The notes: a model not told the origin generated them from the sequence alone. DNA of 27,686 nt from an uncultured Bacteroidales bacterium (GCA_937899055.1 CALBPX010000133.1:1-27686); one strand, 5' to 3'. Shown: positions 16,335 through 24,169, numbered from the stretch's first letter. Numbers and translations: made by a program.

Positions 16335-17183
16335 TTATCTACCCAGCTCCTTTGGTGGTTTATGAGACTTTAGAGATTTGGCATTCTGTTTGGTAACAAC
16401 ACTTCGCCCAAGCTGCTTCTCTAAAGCCTTGCGTGCTGTTGCGGCAACGTTGCCTCCTTTTTTGGCGATGACGGTTTGCTCTTTGAATCCTTTCGGATCC
16501 TCTTTTTGGGATAGTTCTGTGGTTGCAACCTCAGCCAATGTGTTCAGTACGCTTTCAGTACGGGTCATGTGGTCTCTCAGATTCTCTTTTTTGAGACCTT
16601 TATAATTCTTGTACTGTTTGGTTGTCATTCCAGACCATTCTTTGGTAATGATATCAGTCAGAGATGCGTATTGCTGTCCAGCAACTCCTGTCCTCTGCCA
16701 CTCATCAGTGAGTGCTTTCCTTGCTTCTTTGCCCTTCATCCTCTCGTTTATCCAGGCTTCTGAATATCCCAGACGACGATAGTACTCATATCCTCGGTCT
16801 ATAGCCAGTTCCGGATCCTGGATTTCATCAACTCTCTCGCTAGCCACTTTGGCCATCCATAACTTGAATGGCTCCGCCTTTGGAGATGGGACTGACTGAA
16901 TCAGACGGAATAATTGCTCCTGATCTGCCACATCAGTTGACCTTTGTTTCCCGTCAGCAGCTGTCATTTTCAACTGGTGACAATTTGTCACCGTTTCGTT
17001 ACCTTCTTCAAGCAACCGTTGTTTTAATTTATTCCAGTACTTTCTTGCTGTTAGCGCATCTCTACTGTCCACCAAAACAGCTATAACATCAACAACGGAA
17101 AAATACCATTTCTCCTCTTCTTCATTCCACGCAGTGCGGATCTTCCTGTCTCCGAACAACTGCAAAGCTTCTTTCTTGCTCAT
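16335..17183 (-). CDS. Bro-N domain protein, DinD-like
   Basis: 282 aa from ATG at 17181-17183, preferred over a GTG two codons upstream. Residues of about 15-115 match the Bro-N fold (WYFSVVDVIAVL, then ARKYWNKLK, then QEQLFRLIQSVPSPKAEPFK). This domain is known from phage antirepressors and DNA-damage-inducible protein D. The C-terminal half is helical and strongly basic, ending in a Lys/Arg-rich tail that probably binds DNA. It lies 57 bp upstream of the helicase start and 236 bp downstream of the methylase gene. In this company a regulator or inhibitor of the restriction system is plausible, but that is inference. A palindrome just upstream (17202-17217) may be its operator. Confidence 0.75.
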   Translation of the reverse strand: MSKKEALQLFGDRKIRTAWNEEEEKWYFSVVDVIAVLVDSRDALTARKYWNKLKQRLLEEGNETVTNCHQLKMTAADGKQRSTDVADQEQLFRLIQSVPSPKAEPFKLWMAKVASERVDEIQDPELAIDRGYEYYRRLGYSEAWINERMKGKEARKALTDEWQRTGVAGQQYASLTDIITKEWSGMTTKQYKNYKGLKKENLRDHMTRTESVLNTLAEVATTELSQKEDPKGFKEQTVIAKKGGNVAATARKALEKQLGRSVVTKQNAKSLKSHKPPKELGR

Positions 17184-17201
17184 ACGCACTAATCTTTACA
17201 T

Positions 17202-17217
17202 CTTTACATTGGTAAAG
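17202..17217. promoter_or_regulatory. Palindrome upstream of the Bro-N/DinD-like gene
   Basis: CTTTAC-ATTG-GTAAAG is a perfect 6-bp inverted repeat with a 4-bp spacer, ending 19 bp before the start codon. On the minus strand it overlaps TAACTTTA (a -7 box with one mismatch) and is followed by a second GTAAAGAT copy. Its position fits an operator for autoregulation. Confidence 0.35.
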
Positions 17218-17425
17218 TTAGGAACAATCACCCTAAAAAAGCAAATGTTTTTGTCAATTTCTTGCCAGTATGTCAAAGAACGCAATTAACTAATTTTCTG
17301 CCATATAAGTAACATACATAGAATAACGTCATACTTAATCTAAGTAGATACAATATGTCTGATATATTACATAGATATCGTATATAGAAATATTATACAA
17401 CGTTATCGTACTCCATATTTCTCCT
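17218..17425. other. AT-rich intergenic stretch, no gene seen
   Basis: About 200 bp, very AT-rich, between the methylase gene and the Bro-N/DinD-like gene. It has many TATA-like runs but no exact TAnnTTTG box and no convincing terminator by eye. It probably holds a separate promoter for the downstream pair. Confidence 0.3.
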
Positions 17426-18952
17426 TTATTCCATGGGCTTTATCATACTCTCAATAAAATCTATATCCTCCTTTGTCAGTTTGTACTTCTTGTACAACAT
17501 TTCATCAGTCCAAGGGTGAGAGAAGTCTTGAAGAGGAACGAACTGGTATACTCGTGCTGGGGCATCCTGTGTATTCTTCTTAATTAAGACGAGAAATCTA
17601 AAGAACTTTGTCTTGATGTATGTCACGATATTCTGTGCTTCAGTTGAATTGGGACAAGGTCCAATTACTAGGTATGTTTCAGTACAGCAAGTATTTGGTT
17701 CTCCTACAAAGGGAGTATTAAGTATTTGATGCGGGAAATCTTCTCCAGCTCCATAAGCCCTGCTGATATACACTTTATAGTGTTCTAACCAACTGTTATT
17801 TTGAATAATATCAGTTCTTTCAATGTATCCGATAGATTTATTAGCAAACAATTTAACGGAATTTTTAAATGGAGTAGTTTTTCCTTTAACAAAAGTTCTC
17901 AACCCAAAAGGTTTCATACTGCTTACAATGGTTGAGAAGCTTTTTCCCAATTTATGTTGAACTTTATGTAATATTGAGATGGACTCATTATAGCGTATGA
18001 AAATATCAGAACCCTTTTCAAGTAGTGGGCGAGTTGATATAGAAACAATATCTCCTCTTTTTGTTGTAACCTGACAAAGCCCCAAATTATCTCTATCCCA
18101 CAGGAAATAACATACTCCTCCTTTTATCTCAACTCCAGGAAAACAATCAGAAGAAATAGGAAAATCCACGATCTTTCTTATTCGGTTGTCATGAAGCATT
18201 TCATCTCTGAAATCATCTAAACCTCTTCCACCCGCAAACCAACGTGATGGAACAATCATAGAAAGGTATTTAGGCATAAGTCTTTTTGCCTGTGTTATAA
18301 ATTTATGGTACAAAGGTATAGCACCACCTCTTTGTCTTTCTTCAGTATCTCCACCGTCGCTCATCTGATATGGTGGGTTGCCTATGATGACATCGAATTT
18401 CATATTGTTGAAGAATTGATTTGGGTTGTCGGTATGTATGAATTGATATGCGTATTGTTCTGATTCTTGGCCCCTGTCATAGACATCCTTACTAGCACCG
18501 CAGTATTTGCATTTGCCATTAATCCAAGTATGCTGGATGTTGCTGTAGAGGATATTCCCTTCCGGCGAATTGAATTTGGAAACGCTATACTTTCCGTTAG
18601 CAGATTTTGAGCAATAGACAGAACGGCGAGATAAAAGTGATGTCAATTCCGTGCAGGCTATACCAAACACTTGATTGTGCAGTATGTGATCTATGCGCTT
18701 CTGCCTGTCTTTAATCTGATTTTCAAGGCCTTTATCCAGGCGTTTGACTATTTCCCTGAGGAATACTCCACTCTTGGTAAAAGGATCAAGAAATTTAGTG
18801 CTTTTGCTTTTGAAGAGTTCTTGAGGCAAAAGGTCCAGTACCTGATTGGCGAGGGTAGGGGGAGTGAAGACCTCGTCATTGCTGAGGTTTGCTATACAGT
18901 TTAGAACATCGGGATTGTATAGATCGGCTATATGAGTTTTATTGTTCTCCAT
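17426..18952 (-). CDS. N6-adenine DNA methyltransferase, Eco57I-like
   Basis: 508 aa, ATG start overlapping the upstream gene by 14 bp. It transfers a methyl group from S-adenosylmethionine to adenine N6. Motif X is EVFTPP (27-32), SAM-binding motif I is FLDPFTKSGVF (54-64) and the catalytic motif IV is NPPY (192-195). Between them are Cys148 and Cys151 in CKYC, possibly part of a zinc knuckle. The C-terminal half (about 300-508) should be the target-recognition region. No nuclease motif is evident, so cleavage would have to come from the GIY-YIG/helicase protein encoded downstream. Codon use and AT-richness are typical of acquired restriction genes. Confidence 0.85.
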   Translation of the reverse strand: MENNKTHIADLYNPDVLNCIANLSNDEVFTPPTLANQVLDLLPQELFKSKSTKFLDPFTKSGVFLREIVKRLDKGLENQIKDRQKRIDHILHNQVFGIACTELTSLLSRRSVYCSKSANGKYSVSKFNSPEGNILYSNIQHTWINGKCKYCGASKDVYDRGQESEQYAYQFIHTDNPNQFFNNMKFDVIIGNPPYQMSDGGDTEERQRGGAIPLYHKFITQAKRLMPKYLSMIVPSRWFAGGRGLDDFRDEMLHDNRIRKIVDFPISSDCFPGVEIKGGVCYFLWDRDNLGLCQVTTKRGDIVSISTRPLLEKGSDIFIRYNESISILHKVQHKLGKSFSTIVSSMKPFGLRTFVKGKTTPFKNSVKLFANKSIGYIERTDIIQNNSWLEHYKVYISRAYGAGEDFPHQILNTPFVGEPNTCCTETYLVIGPCPNSTEAQNIVTYIKTKFFRFLVLIKKNTQDAPARVYQFVPLQDFSHPWTDEMLYKKYKLTKEDIDFIESMIKPME

Positions 18953-19580
18953 ATGCTTCTTTATTGATATTCAGAAAGTAAACAGGATCGAAGGTTTTAG
19001 CGGGATCATCTGCGAACAATTCTCCTCCACCGTCGTCACCAACTAATCTGTCAAAGGCATAATCTCGGCGGTTGACCATACCGTTGCCGATGAAACTCCA
19101 TTCGGAGATATGAATCCACTCATCTGGTTTGTCTATGCGTTTATAGGTAAGAGCATCTCCGAGGATGATGTTCTTTGACAGAATGTAGGTTATTGCCTGT
19201 ATGCATTCAGACTTGCACTTGTCGCGATAAAGGGAGGCGTATTGCTCTTTGAAGAAATCAAGCAATCTTTTCCGGCAGGCTTTGACATTGTCTTCAAGAA
19301 TTTCTATTCCATAGATGGAAGAGAATGCTTGAACGGAATCTTTTTCGTATTGTAGCTGGGTATATTGTTTAGATTTTACACGAGATTGGCATATTGACAG
19401 TTTCCTCCGCAAGATTTCTATGAGGAAATTGCCGTCTCCACACGCCGGTTCAAGAAATCGGGAATCGATACGTTCCGTTTCCTGTTTAACAAGATCAAGC
19501 ATTGCATTAACCTCACGAGGATTGGTAAATACTTCCCCGTGGGCAGCTACCCGGTCTTTTGACTTAATCTGGATGCCCAT
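18939..19580 (-). CDS. Short DNA-methyltransferase-like protein lacking the catalytic motif
   Basis: 213 aa, ATG start. It has motif X (GEVFTNP, 15-21) and SAM-binding motif I (FLEPACGDGNFL, 42-53) of N6-adenine methylases, but no NPPY, DPPY or similar tetrapeptide. It ends soon after the region where motif IV should occur. The next gene overlaps its stop by 14 bp, a strong coupling signal, and is itself a complete methylase, so this is not simply its missing N-terminus. It may be a non-catalytic partner subunit or a degenerate duplicate. It is the first gene of the operon, starting 2 bp from a large structured leader element. Confidence 0.75.
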   Translation of the reverse strand: MGIQIKSKDRVAAHGEVFTNPREVNAMLDLVKQETERIDSRFLEPACGDGNFLIEILRRKLSICQSRVKSKQYTQLQYEKDSVQAFSSIYGIEILEDNVKACRKRLLDFFKEQYASLYRDKCKSECIQAITYILSKNIILGDALTYKRIDKPDEWIHISEWSFIGNGMVNRRDYAFDRLVGDDGGGELFADDPAKTFDPVYFLNINKEAYGEQ

Positions 19581-19581
19581 T

Positions 19582-19743
19582 CTGCGCTCTTTTGGGGCAC
19601 AGGCGACTTATTCGAATGGCACCGCAGGACATAAAAAAGGCATGGGCGGTTACTTACCCATGCCTGAGGCCCTGAGATGCCACCAACTGAATAAGTCCTA
19701 CCCACGCCAAAGCGCAGGCACTAACTGACTTATTCGGTGTTGG
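19582..19743 (-). promoter_or_regulatory. Structured leader with alternative pairings before the methylase operon
   Basis: Nested inverted repeats are visible. An outer stem pairs 19582-19588 with 19711-19717. A middle stem pairs 19605-19613 with 19689-19697 (GACTTATTC/GAATAAGTC), continued by 19617-19621 with 19678-19682. A 9-bp inner hairpin pairs 19638-19646 with 19657-19665. A third copy of GACTTATTC at 19727-19735, extended by GTTGG at 19739-19743, can pair instead with 19683-19697 and so competes with the middle stem. On the transcript the inner hairpin is followed by six U. This looks like an attenuator or riboregulator, although a mobile palindromic repeat is also possible. Confidence 0.5.
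19633..19665 (-). terminator. Intrinsic terminator hairpin inside the leader
   Basis: On the minus strand AGGCATGGG and CCCATGCCT (9 bp, GC-rich, 10-nt loop) are followed by TTTTTT. It lies about 290 nt past the AAA_14 ATPase stop and about 50 nt before the methylase operon start. It could terminate the former or attenuate the latter. Confidence 0.65.
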
Positions 19744-19862
19744 TTAGAAATTTCTCAGGTTTCAGGCAACCGAACAAATAGCTTGTGCTGTGTTAATATC
19801 CATCGCTGAGTAATAATAGCCCAGCAATTATGTTTTCAAATAGTCTCCTATTTGCTTTGCAA

Positions 19863-19890
19863 CAAAGATAACAATCTTTTAGAATACAAA
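19863..19890 (-). promoter_or_regulatory. Candidate promoter of the methylase operon
   Basis: TATCTTTG (19870-19863) fits the TAnnTTTG -7 element, and a TTTG lies at 19890-19887 (16-nt spacing, slightly short). The transcript would start near 19857, giving a leader of about 275 nt that covers the whole structured element. Confidence 0.4.
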
Positions 19891-19951
19891 GAGCAACGGA
19901 TAAGCAATACCTTCCGGTGTCGGTAGATCCATCAACGGTTGCCGTCAAATA

Positions 19952-21385
19952 TTATTCGTTCAATATCTCTTTTGCAAGAGTATTTAATGTATCCAAGTCT
20001 ATTGGCTCAATGAAGACTTCCTCAGGTTCCAAATTTAGAAGGAACTGCATATATGTGGGTAGTGTCAGCAGCCTGCCTTCTCTTCCAATGTTGTAATCTC
20101 CGAACTTAATTGCTTGTTGGATATGGTACTTCTCCGGATGATTTAAGACAGTCTTGGTACTTTTTGACTTTGACGACTTTGCCTTTACTTCAACAGGAAC
20201 GCATTCTCCGTTCAAACGTACAAGGAAGTCTAACTCCAAACCAGAATCTTTCTGAAAATAATACAGGTTCTGTGCTTTCTTGTGAAGTGTGTCTGCCATC
20301 AAGTTCTCGAAGATGGCCCCTTTGAAGCCGGCAAGATTGCCTTGCAGAATGTCTGCACGGGTGCCAGGTCCAAGCATTTCAATGAGCAAGCCAATGTCTG
20401 CCATATAGACCTTGAATACATTGTCTTTTGCGTTACCTTCCATCAGAAGTCCCGTGATGTCGGTATTATAACAGCGGCAGATGATTCCGGCATCTTCCAG
20501 CCACTGAAGAGATCCCATATATATATCACTCCTTCCTCCTGGTTTTACTTTGTTGTACATGAACTTTTTGTTTTCCTTGGCCAGCTGCTTGGGAATGGAG
20601 TTAAAACATTCGCGGATATGTGGCTTGTCTTTGTCAGGAGCATATTTTACCATGTCGTCTCGGTACTCCTTCAAGATGGACTTGTAAACATTGCTCACCT
20701 CGTTCATATTGTTTGTTTTGAGAAAAGCGTTGATGGCGTCAGGTAGTCCTCCGACCGCAACATAGAGGTTTAACAATCTCCTCATCGCCACATGCATGCC
20801 TTGCGGAACAGGCTTCTCGTTATGATAGCATACCTTCAAAGCCTCAATTACCTGTTCGCTCAATCCATTCGCCCAAAGGAATTCTTCAAAATCCAAAGGA
20901 TACATTTTTATAATTTCTTCGTAACCTACGGGAACGGAATTTATACCAGGTTCTTTCTTGCTCTTCAGTCTTCGATGCTGTTTCCTAAGTTCGTCTCCAT
21001 AGCCCTGTACACCCAGAATCGAACCAGTGGCTATGACATCGAAACGGCCATCCTCCTTAAAGAATTTAAGAGAAGTACGAGCCTCCGGGCACTCTTGGAT
21101 TTCATCAAAAATGAAACATGTGTCGCCTGGAGTAAAGGCGACATCTGGTATTTGAGCGGAAAGGTTAAGCAAAATGGTATTTACATCTTTTGAACCCAGA
21201 AACGCATCGATACGCTCTGGTTGTTTGATGAAATTGATGTACACAACCGATTTGTAGTTTTCGGAGGCAAAATGCGTAGCAATATATGTCTTGCCACATT
21301 GACGTATTCCCATAATCACCAAAGGCTTGTGTCCAGCTGTGCCTTTCCACGTGCCAAGTACGTTCTCAATTTTTCTTTTCAGCAT
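19952..21385 (-). CDS. AAA_14 ATPase with DUF4143 C-terminal domain
   Basis: 477 aa, ATG start. Walker A is GIRQCGKT (26-33), Walker B is FIFDEIQE (91-98) and a sensor-like ATGS follows near 120. The C-terminal DUF4143 region has a winged-helix-like part and then a PD-(D/E)XK-like strand set, SGLELDFL then VPVEVKA (about 380-400). This two-domain architecture is very common in Bacteroidota and archaea and often occurs in several copies per genome. Its function is not established; DNA processing or toxin-like roles have been suggested. It is a single gene with its own leader, which carries four 33-bp-spaced repeats, and it is separated from the methylase operon by a terminator. The family call is firm and the role unknown. 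Confidence 0.88.
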   Translation of the reverse strand: MLKRKIENVLGTWKGTAGHKPLVIMGIRQCGKTYIATHFASENYKSVVYINFIKQPERIDAFLGSKDVNTILLNLSAQIPDVAFTPGDTCFIFDEIQECPEARTSLKFFKEDGRFDVIATGSILGVQGYGDELRKQHRRLKSKKEPGINSVPVGYEEIIKMYPLDFEEFLWANGLSEQVIEALKVCYHNEKPVPQGMHVAMRRLLNLYVAVGGLPDAINAFLKTNNMNEVSNVYKSILKEYRDDMVKYAPDKDKPHIRECFNSIPKQLAKENKKFMYNKVKPGGRSDIYMGSLQWLEDAGIICRCYNTDITGLLMEGNAKDNVFKVYMADIGLLIEMLGPGTRADILQGNLAGFKGAIFENLMADTLHKKAQNLYYFQKDSGLELDFLVRLNGECVPVEVKAKSSKSKSTKTVLNHPEKYHIQQAIKFGDYNIGREGRLLTLPTYMQFLLNLEPEEVFIEPIDLDTLNTLAKEILNE

Positions 21386-21412
21386 ACCTTCAAAAGAATT
21401 ATGACTGCGAAA

Positions 21413-21533
21413 TACACTTTTTTCAATGAAAATACATTATTGCAACGCACTTTTTCAAACGAATAATCGTGTTGTCTCCGCACTTTTTACAACGAATGTC
21501 GAGTGCAAAGGTACACTTTTTCCACCAACCGTG
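21413..21533. repeat. Four direct repeats with exact 33-bp period upstream of the AAA_14 ATPase
   Basis: Units begin at 21413, 21446, 21479 and 21512, each 33 bp apart. Each has the core (TA or CG)CACTTTTT followed by a CAA-CGAA-like tail. The four tails are TCAATGAAAA, CAAACGAATA, ACAACGAATG and CCACCAACCG. The array covers the putative -7 box and most of the leader. The period is about three helical turns, so bound proteins would line up on one face of the DNA. Confidence 0.75.
21506..21513 (-). promoter_or_regulatory. Candidate -7 box of the AAA_14 ATPase gene
   Basis: TACCTTTG on the minus strand is an exact TAnnTTTG match. It lies between the third and fourth 33-bp-period repeats. No clear -33 box is visible. 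The leader would be about 115 nt. Confidence 0.45.
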
Positions 21534-21568
21534 CAGCAGACTTGTAGATCAATATTAGGAAAAGGTGA

Positions 21569-22891
21569 TTAGAACTCGCTGCTGATCTTTTCCATCAGGT
21601 CTGGTATTGGCAGATGCTGAGGGCACTTGCTGAGGCATTCCTGGCAACCGGCGCAGTCTGCTGGGCCGCCGCCGTTTGAGAATTCCTTGCGGAAGGCATC
21701 TGCAAATGTGGCCTTCTTTGCGGCGTATTCTTCTGGGTTCTGGGTTTCTTTGTTCGGAACATTGCCCTCCATTATGAGCTTGTTGTAAGTTGCAAACACA
21801 GAAGGTATTTCCACTTCAAACGGACAAGGCATACAGTAGCGGCAGGCCGTGCAGTTGATTCTCTTGAAGTTCTGGTATTCGAGTATGGCCTTTTGGAGGG
21901 TAGTGTGCTCGTCCAGGGTCAGGGGCTTGAAGTTGGTGAATGTCTTGACATTATCTACAAGATGCTCCATGTATGTCATACCGCTCAGGCTGACCAGGAC
22001 GTTATCAAGCGAGCCCAGATACCTGAAAGCCCAGGACGCAATGCTGAGGTCCGGATTCTTTGCCTTGAGCAGCTTGTTGGCAGATTCGTTCAACGAAGCC
22101 AGCCTTCCGCCCAGCAGAGGTTCCATGATTATTGCCGGAATCTTTCTTTCCGCCAGCGAGTTGTATAGATATTCGCCGTCTTCTTTCCAGTCTATGTAGT
22201 TGAGCTGAATTTGCACAAAGTCCCAAGGATGCTTGTCAATTATGTGGTCCCAGCATTTGCGGTCTGAATGGAAGGAGAATCCGAGGTTCTTGATTCTGCC
22301 CTTCTTTTTCTGCTCGGCCAAATAGTTGTATCCGCCAAACTCTTCATATACTTTTTCGTATGAGGGTATGCTTGAAATCGTATGTAGCAGGTAGTAGTCA
22401 AAGTAATCTACTCCGCACCTTTGCAGCTGCTCTTCAAAGATTTTCGGAACCTGATCCTTTGCCTTTATCATGTAGGAGGGCATCTTGTCCGCCAGTATCC
22501 AGGTGTTCCTTGGATATTTCTTGAGGGCCCGTCCGATTACGCCTTCGCTCTTGCCTCCATGGTAGCCGTAGGCGGTGTCGTAGTAGTTGATGCCGTGGGC
22601 ATAGGCGTAGTCAACCAGTTCCTGCGCCTTGGATTCATCAATGGGAGCGTTCCTGCCGGGGCCGTTTGTAGGGAATCTCATGCAGCCGAAACCTATCATG
22701 GAAACCATTTCGCCACTCTTGTAGTTGAGCTTTTTGTCAACAGGTGTGATTTCTCCGTCCAGGGCCTTTGCCTGAAGGTTGCCCAAAAACGGGTTGTTCT
22801 TGAATTCAATAGTGCCGGCTGCCAGGGCCGCTGCGCCTAAACCCAACATTTTAAGGGCCTTGCGGCGGCTGATGTCTTTGTAGTTTTTCAT
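21569..22891 (-). CDS. Tat-exported aldo/keto reductase with C-terminal 2x[4Fe-4S] ferredoxin domain
   Basis: 440 aa from ATG at 22889-22891; the longer open frame upstream lacks homology-like sequence. Residues 8-27 are a twin-arginine signal (SRRKALKMLGLGAAALAAG). The aldo/keto reductase barrel follows, with the catalytic set Asp105, Tyr110 and Lys136 and a histidine in YYLLH. The C-terminus carries two ferredoxin-type cysteine clusters, 347/350/353/356 (CTACRYCMPC) and 413/416/419/423 (CAGCQECLSKC). The protein is therefore a periplasmic or membrane-side oxidoreductase; the substrate is unknown. It is 40 bp downstream of the L,D-transpeptidase gene and probably in the same transcript. Confidence 0.9.
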   Translation of the reverse strand: MKNYKDISRRKALKMLGLGAAALAAGTIEFKNNPFLGNLQAKALDGEITPVDKKLNYKSGEMVSMIGFGCMRFPTNGPGRNAPIDESKAQELVDYAYAHGINYYDTAYGYHGGKSEGVIGRALKKYPRNTWILADKMPSYMIKAKDQVPKIFEEQLQRCGVDYFDYYLLHTISSIPSYEKVYEEFGGYNYLAEQKKKGRIKNLGFSFHSDRKCWDHIIDKHPWDFVQIQLNYIDWKEDGEYLYNSLAERKIPAIIMEPLLGGRLASLNESANKLLKAKNPDLSIASWAFRYLGSLDNVLVSLSGMTYMEHLVDNVKTFTNFKPLTLDEHTTLQKAILEYQNFKRINCTACRYCMPCPFEVEIPSVFATYNKLIMEGNVPNKETQNPEEYAAKKATFADAFRKEFSNGGGPADCAGCQECLSKCPQHLPIPDLMEKISSEF

Positions 22892-22931
22892 AATTGTATC
22901 CGTTGTTGTCTGTTGCAAGTTAAGAAAATAA

Positions 22932-23486
22932 TCAATCCGGCAGGATTGTAACCGGCATACCCACCCAGGCATAGTTTTCCTTCAGGTGGATGATGTCTTC
23001 ATCGCGGAGGCGTATGCAGCCCTCACTGCCCCTTCCTGGCACGCTGGCCTCGTTGTTTGTGCTACCGTGGATTCCTATGCTGCTCCATTTGTAGGTATTG
23101 AGCCGGAGGAACCATTTGCCGTAGGCGAGTATGTTGCCACGGCCGTCTTTGAAGTCGTGCCTCCAGTATCCGGAGGGTTGTATCTGCGAGATTTTGAACG
23201 GCTTGCCCTCGTCAGACTCGGGGGTTCTCATGTCTCCTTTCTTCTGTTTGTTGCCTTTGTTCTTTCCTATACATACAGGATACTCAGCGATGAGTGTCTT
23301 TTCTCCGTTGACCTTTGCATATACGCTTAATGTAAGGTCTTGTTTGGAAACAACTATGTAGGATGTGTTTTTAGGAAAGGTTCCGGTGTAGTGGACCTTT
23401 CTTTCAGCAGATTTGTCCTGCCCGAAAACAGTTGCTGTTCCAAGCAGGACAAATGCCGTAATAGCCAAGGCTAAAATATGTTTCAT
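22932..23486 (-). CDS. L,D-transpeptidase (YkuD domain), secreted
   Basis: 184 aa from ATG at 23484-23486, chosen because a signal peptide (MKHILALAITAFVLLGTATV) begins there. The YkuD catalytic signature is present: His140 in IHGSTN and SEGCIRL with Cys157 and Arg159. Such enzymes make 3-3 cross-links in peptidoglycan or attach proteins to it; some act as murein endopeptidase-like hydrolases. The protein is small, with a single domain. It is the middle gene of a minus-strand run, 16 bp after the LTxxQ-like protein gene. Confidence 0.9.
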   Translation of the reverse strand: MKHILALAITAFVLLGTATVFGQDKSAERKVHYTGTFPKNTSYIVVSKQDLTLSVYAKVNGEKTLIAEYPVCIGKNKGNKQKKGDMRTPESDEGKPFKISQIQPSGYWRHDFKDGRGNILAYGKWFLRLNTYKWSSIGIHGSTNNEASVPGRGSEGCIRLRDEDIIHLKENYAWVGMPVTILPD

Positions 23487-23502
23487 AGATTCTTTGAAGA
23501 GT

Positions 23503-24102
23503 TTAGTTCTCAGGCCTTGGGGCATCTTCCGGCCTCTGGTCCGGAGCATTGCTTGGGCGGTTGCCGCCTCTCATTTCTCTTTCGGCCTGAAGGCTCTCAT
23601 ACCTGTCGTACTGCTCAGCAGTAAGGATCTTCTTCAGCTTCTTGTCTGTTTTTTCTCTGATTTGTTTCATCTGATCGCTTTGGGGACCCATGCCCTGAGG
23701 TCTTTGCCCACCTTGTGGACCCATGCCATCTGGCCTTTGTCCGCCCATGCCTTGAGGTCTCTGGCCTCCCATGCCCTGCGGCCTCTGTCCGCCCATACCT
23801 TGAGGTCTTTGGCCTCCGCCACCGGGACCCATACCCTGCGGCCTTTGCCCGTTATTGCCGTTCTGAGACCTGAGATTTTCAAATTCTTTGTTCTGGTTCA
23901 GATAGGCCTTGTAAACCTTCTTGTACTGTTTGTCCGTAAGATTGAGTTCTTTTTTCAGGCGGTCGGCTTCTCTTGTAGCCCTTTCCTTTGAGGACATTAC
24001 TTGCGGTCTGCCCTCATTTTTGTCCTGAGGATTGTTTTCCTGCGCCATTGCCGTTGACAAAGCCATGAAGGCAACAGCCAATACCATTAGAATTCTTTTC
24101 AT
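23503..24102 (-). CDS. Secreted LTxxQ (Spy/CpxP-like) protein with GGQRPQGM repeats
   Basis: 199 aa, ATG start. Residues 1-20 form a signal peptide ending AMA. Two LTxxQ-type helices are visible, LTDKQYKKVYKAY (55-67) and LTAEQYDRYESL (160-171), as in small periplasmic Spy/CpxP chaperone-like proteins. Between them residues 86-142 are a glycine/glutamine/proline repeat of GGQRPQGM units, probably disordered. The C-terminus is also disordered. Being first in a run with an L,D-transpeptidase suggests an envelope-stress or cell-wall role, which is inference. The repeat is encoded by near-identical 24-bp units and may vary in length between strains. Confidence 0.75.
   Translation of the reverse strand: MKRILMVLAVAFMALSTAMAQENNPQDKNEGRPQVMSSKERATREADRLKKELNLTDKQYKKVYKAYLNQNKEFENLRSQNGNNGQRPQGMGPGGGGQRPQGMGGQRPQGMGGQRPQGMGGQRPDGMGPQGGQRPQGMGPQSDQMKQIREKTDKKLKKILTAEQYDRYESLQAEREMRGGNRPSNAPDQRPEDAPRPEN
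23683..23847 (-). repeat. In-frame tandem repeat encoding GGQRPQGM units
   Basis: About six imperfect 24- to 33-bp units encoding GQRPQGM separated by G or GP. Silent differences between units show that the protein sequence is kept while the DNA drifts. Confidence 0.8.
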
Positions 24103-24169
24103 ATCAAAGTTATTTCAAATTACGAGTCTTAGACCGTTCAAACCATATTTTGTAAAGTCTCAAACAGGC

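Noticed and set aside
13761..19580. BREX or DISARM system
   Set aside because: No PglX/PglZ/BrxC or DrmA/DrmB/DrmC-type proteins are visible; only methylase, Bro-N and helicase/GIY-YIG genes are present.
19601..19743. Integron attC site
   Set aside because: Palindromic but lacks paired RYYYAAC/GTTRRRY core sites in the right places and there is no integron integrase.
21413..21533. CRISPR array or plasmid iterons
   Set aside because: Only four degenerate units of about 20 bp with 11-13-bp gaps, no cas or rep gene nearby; promoter-associated sites fit better.
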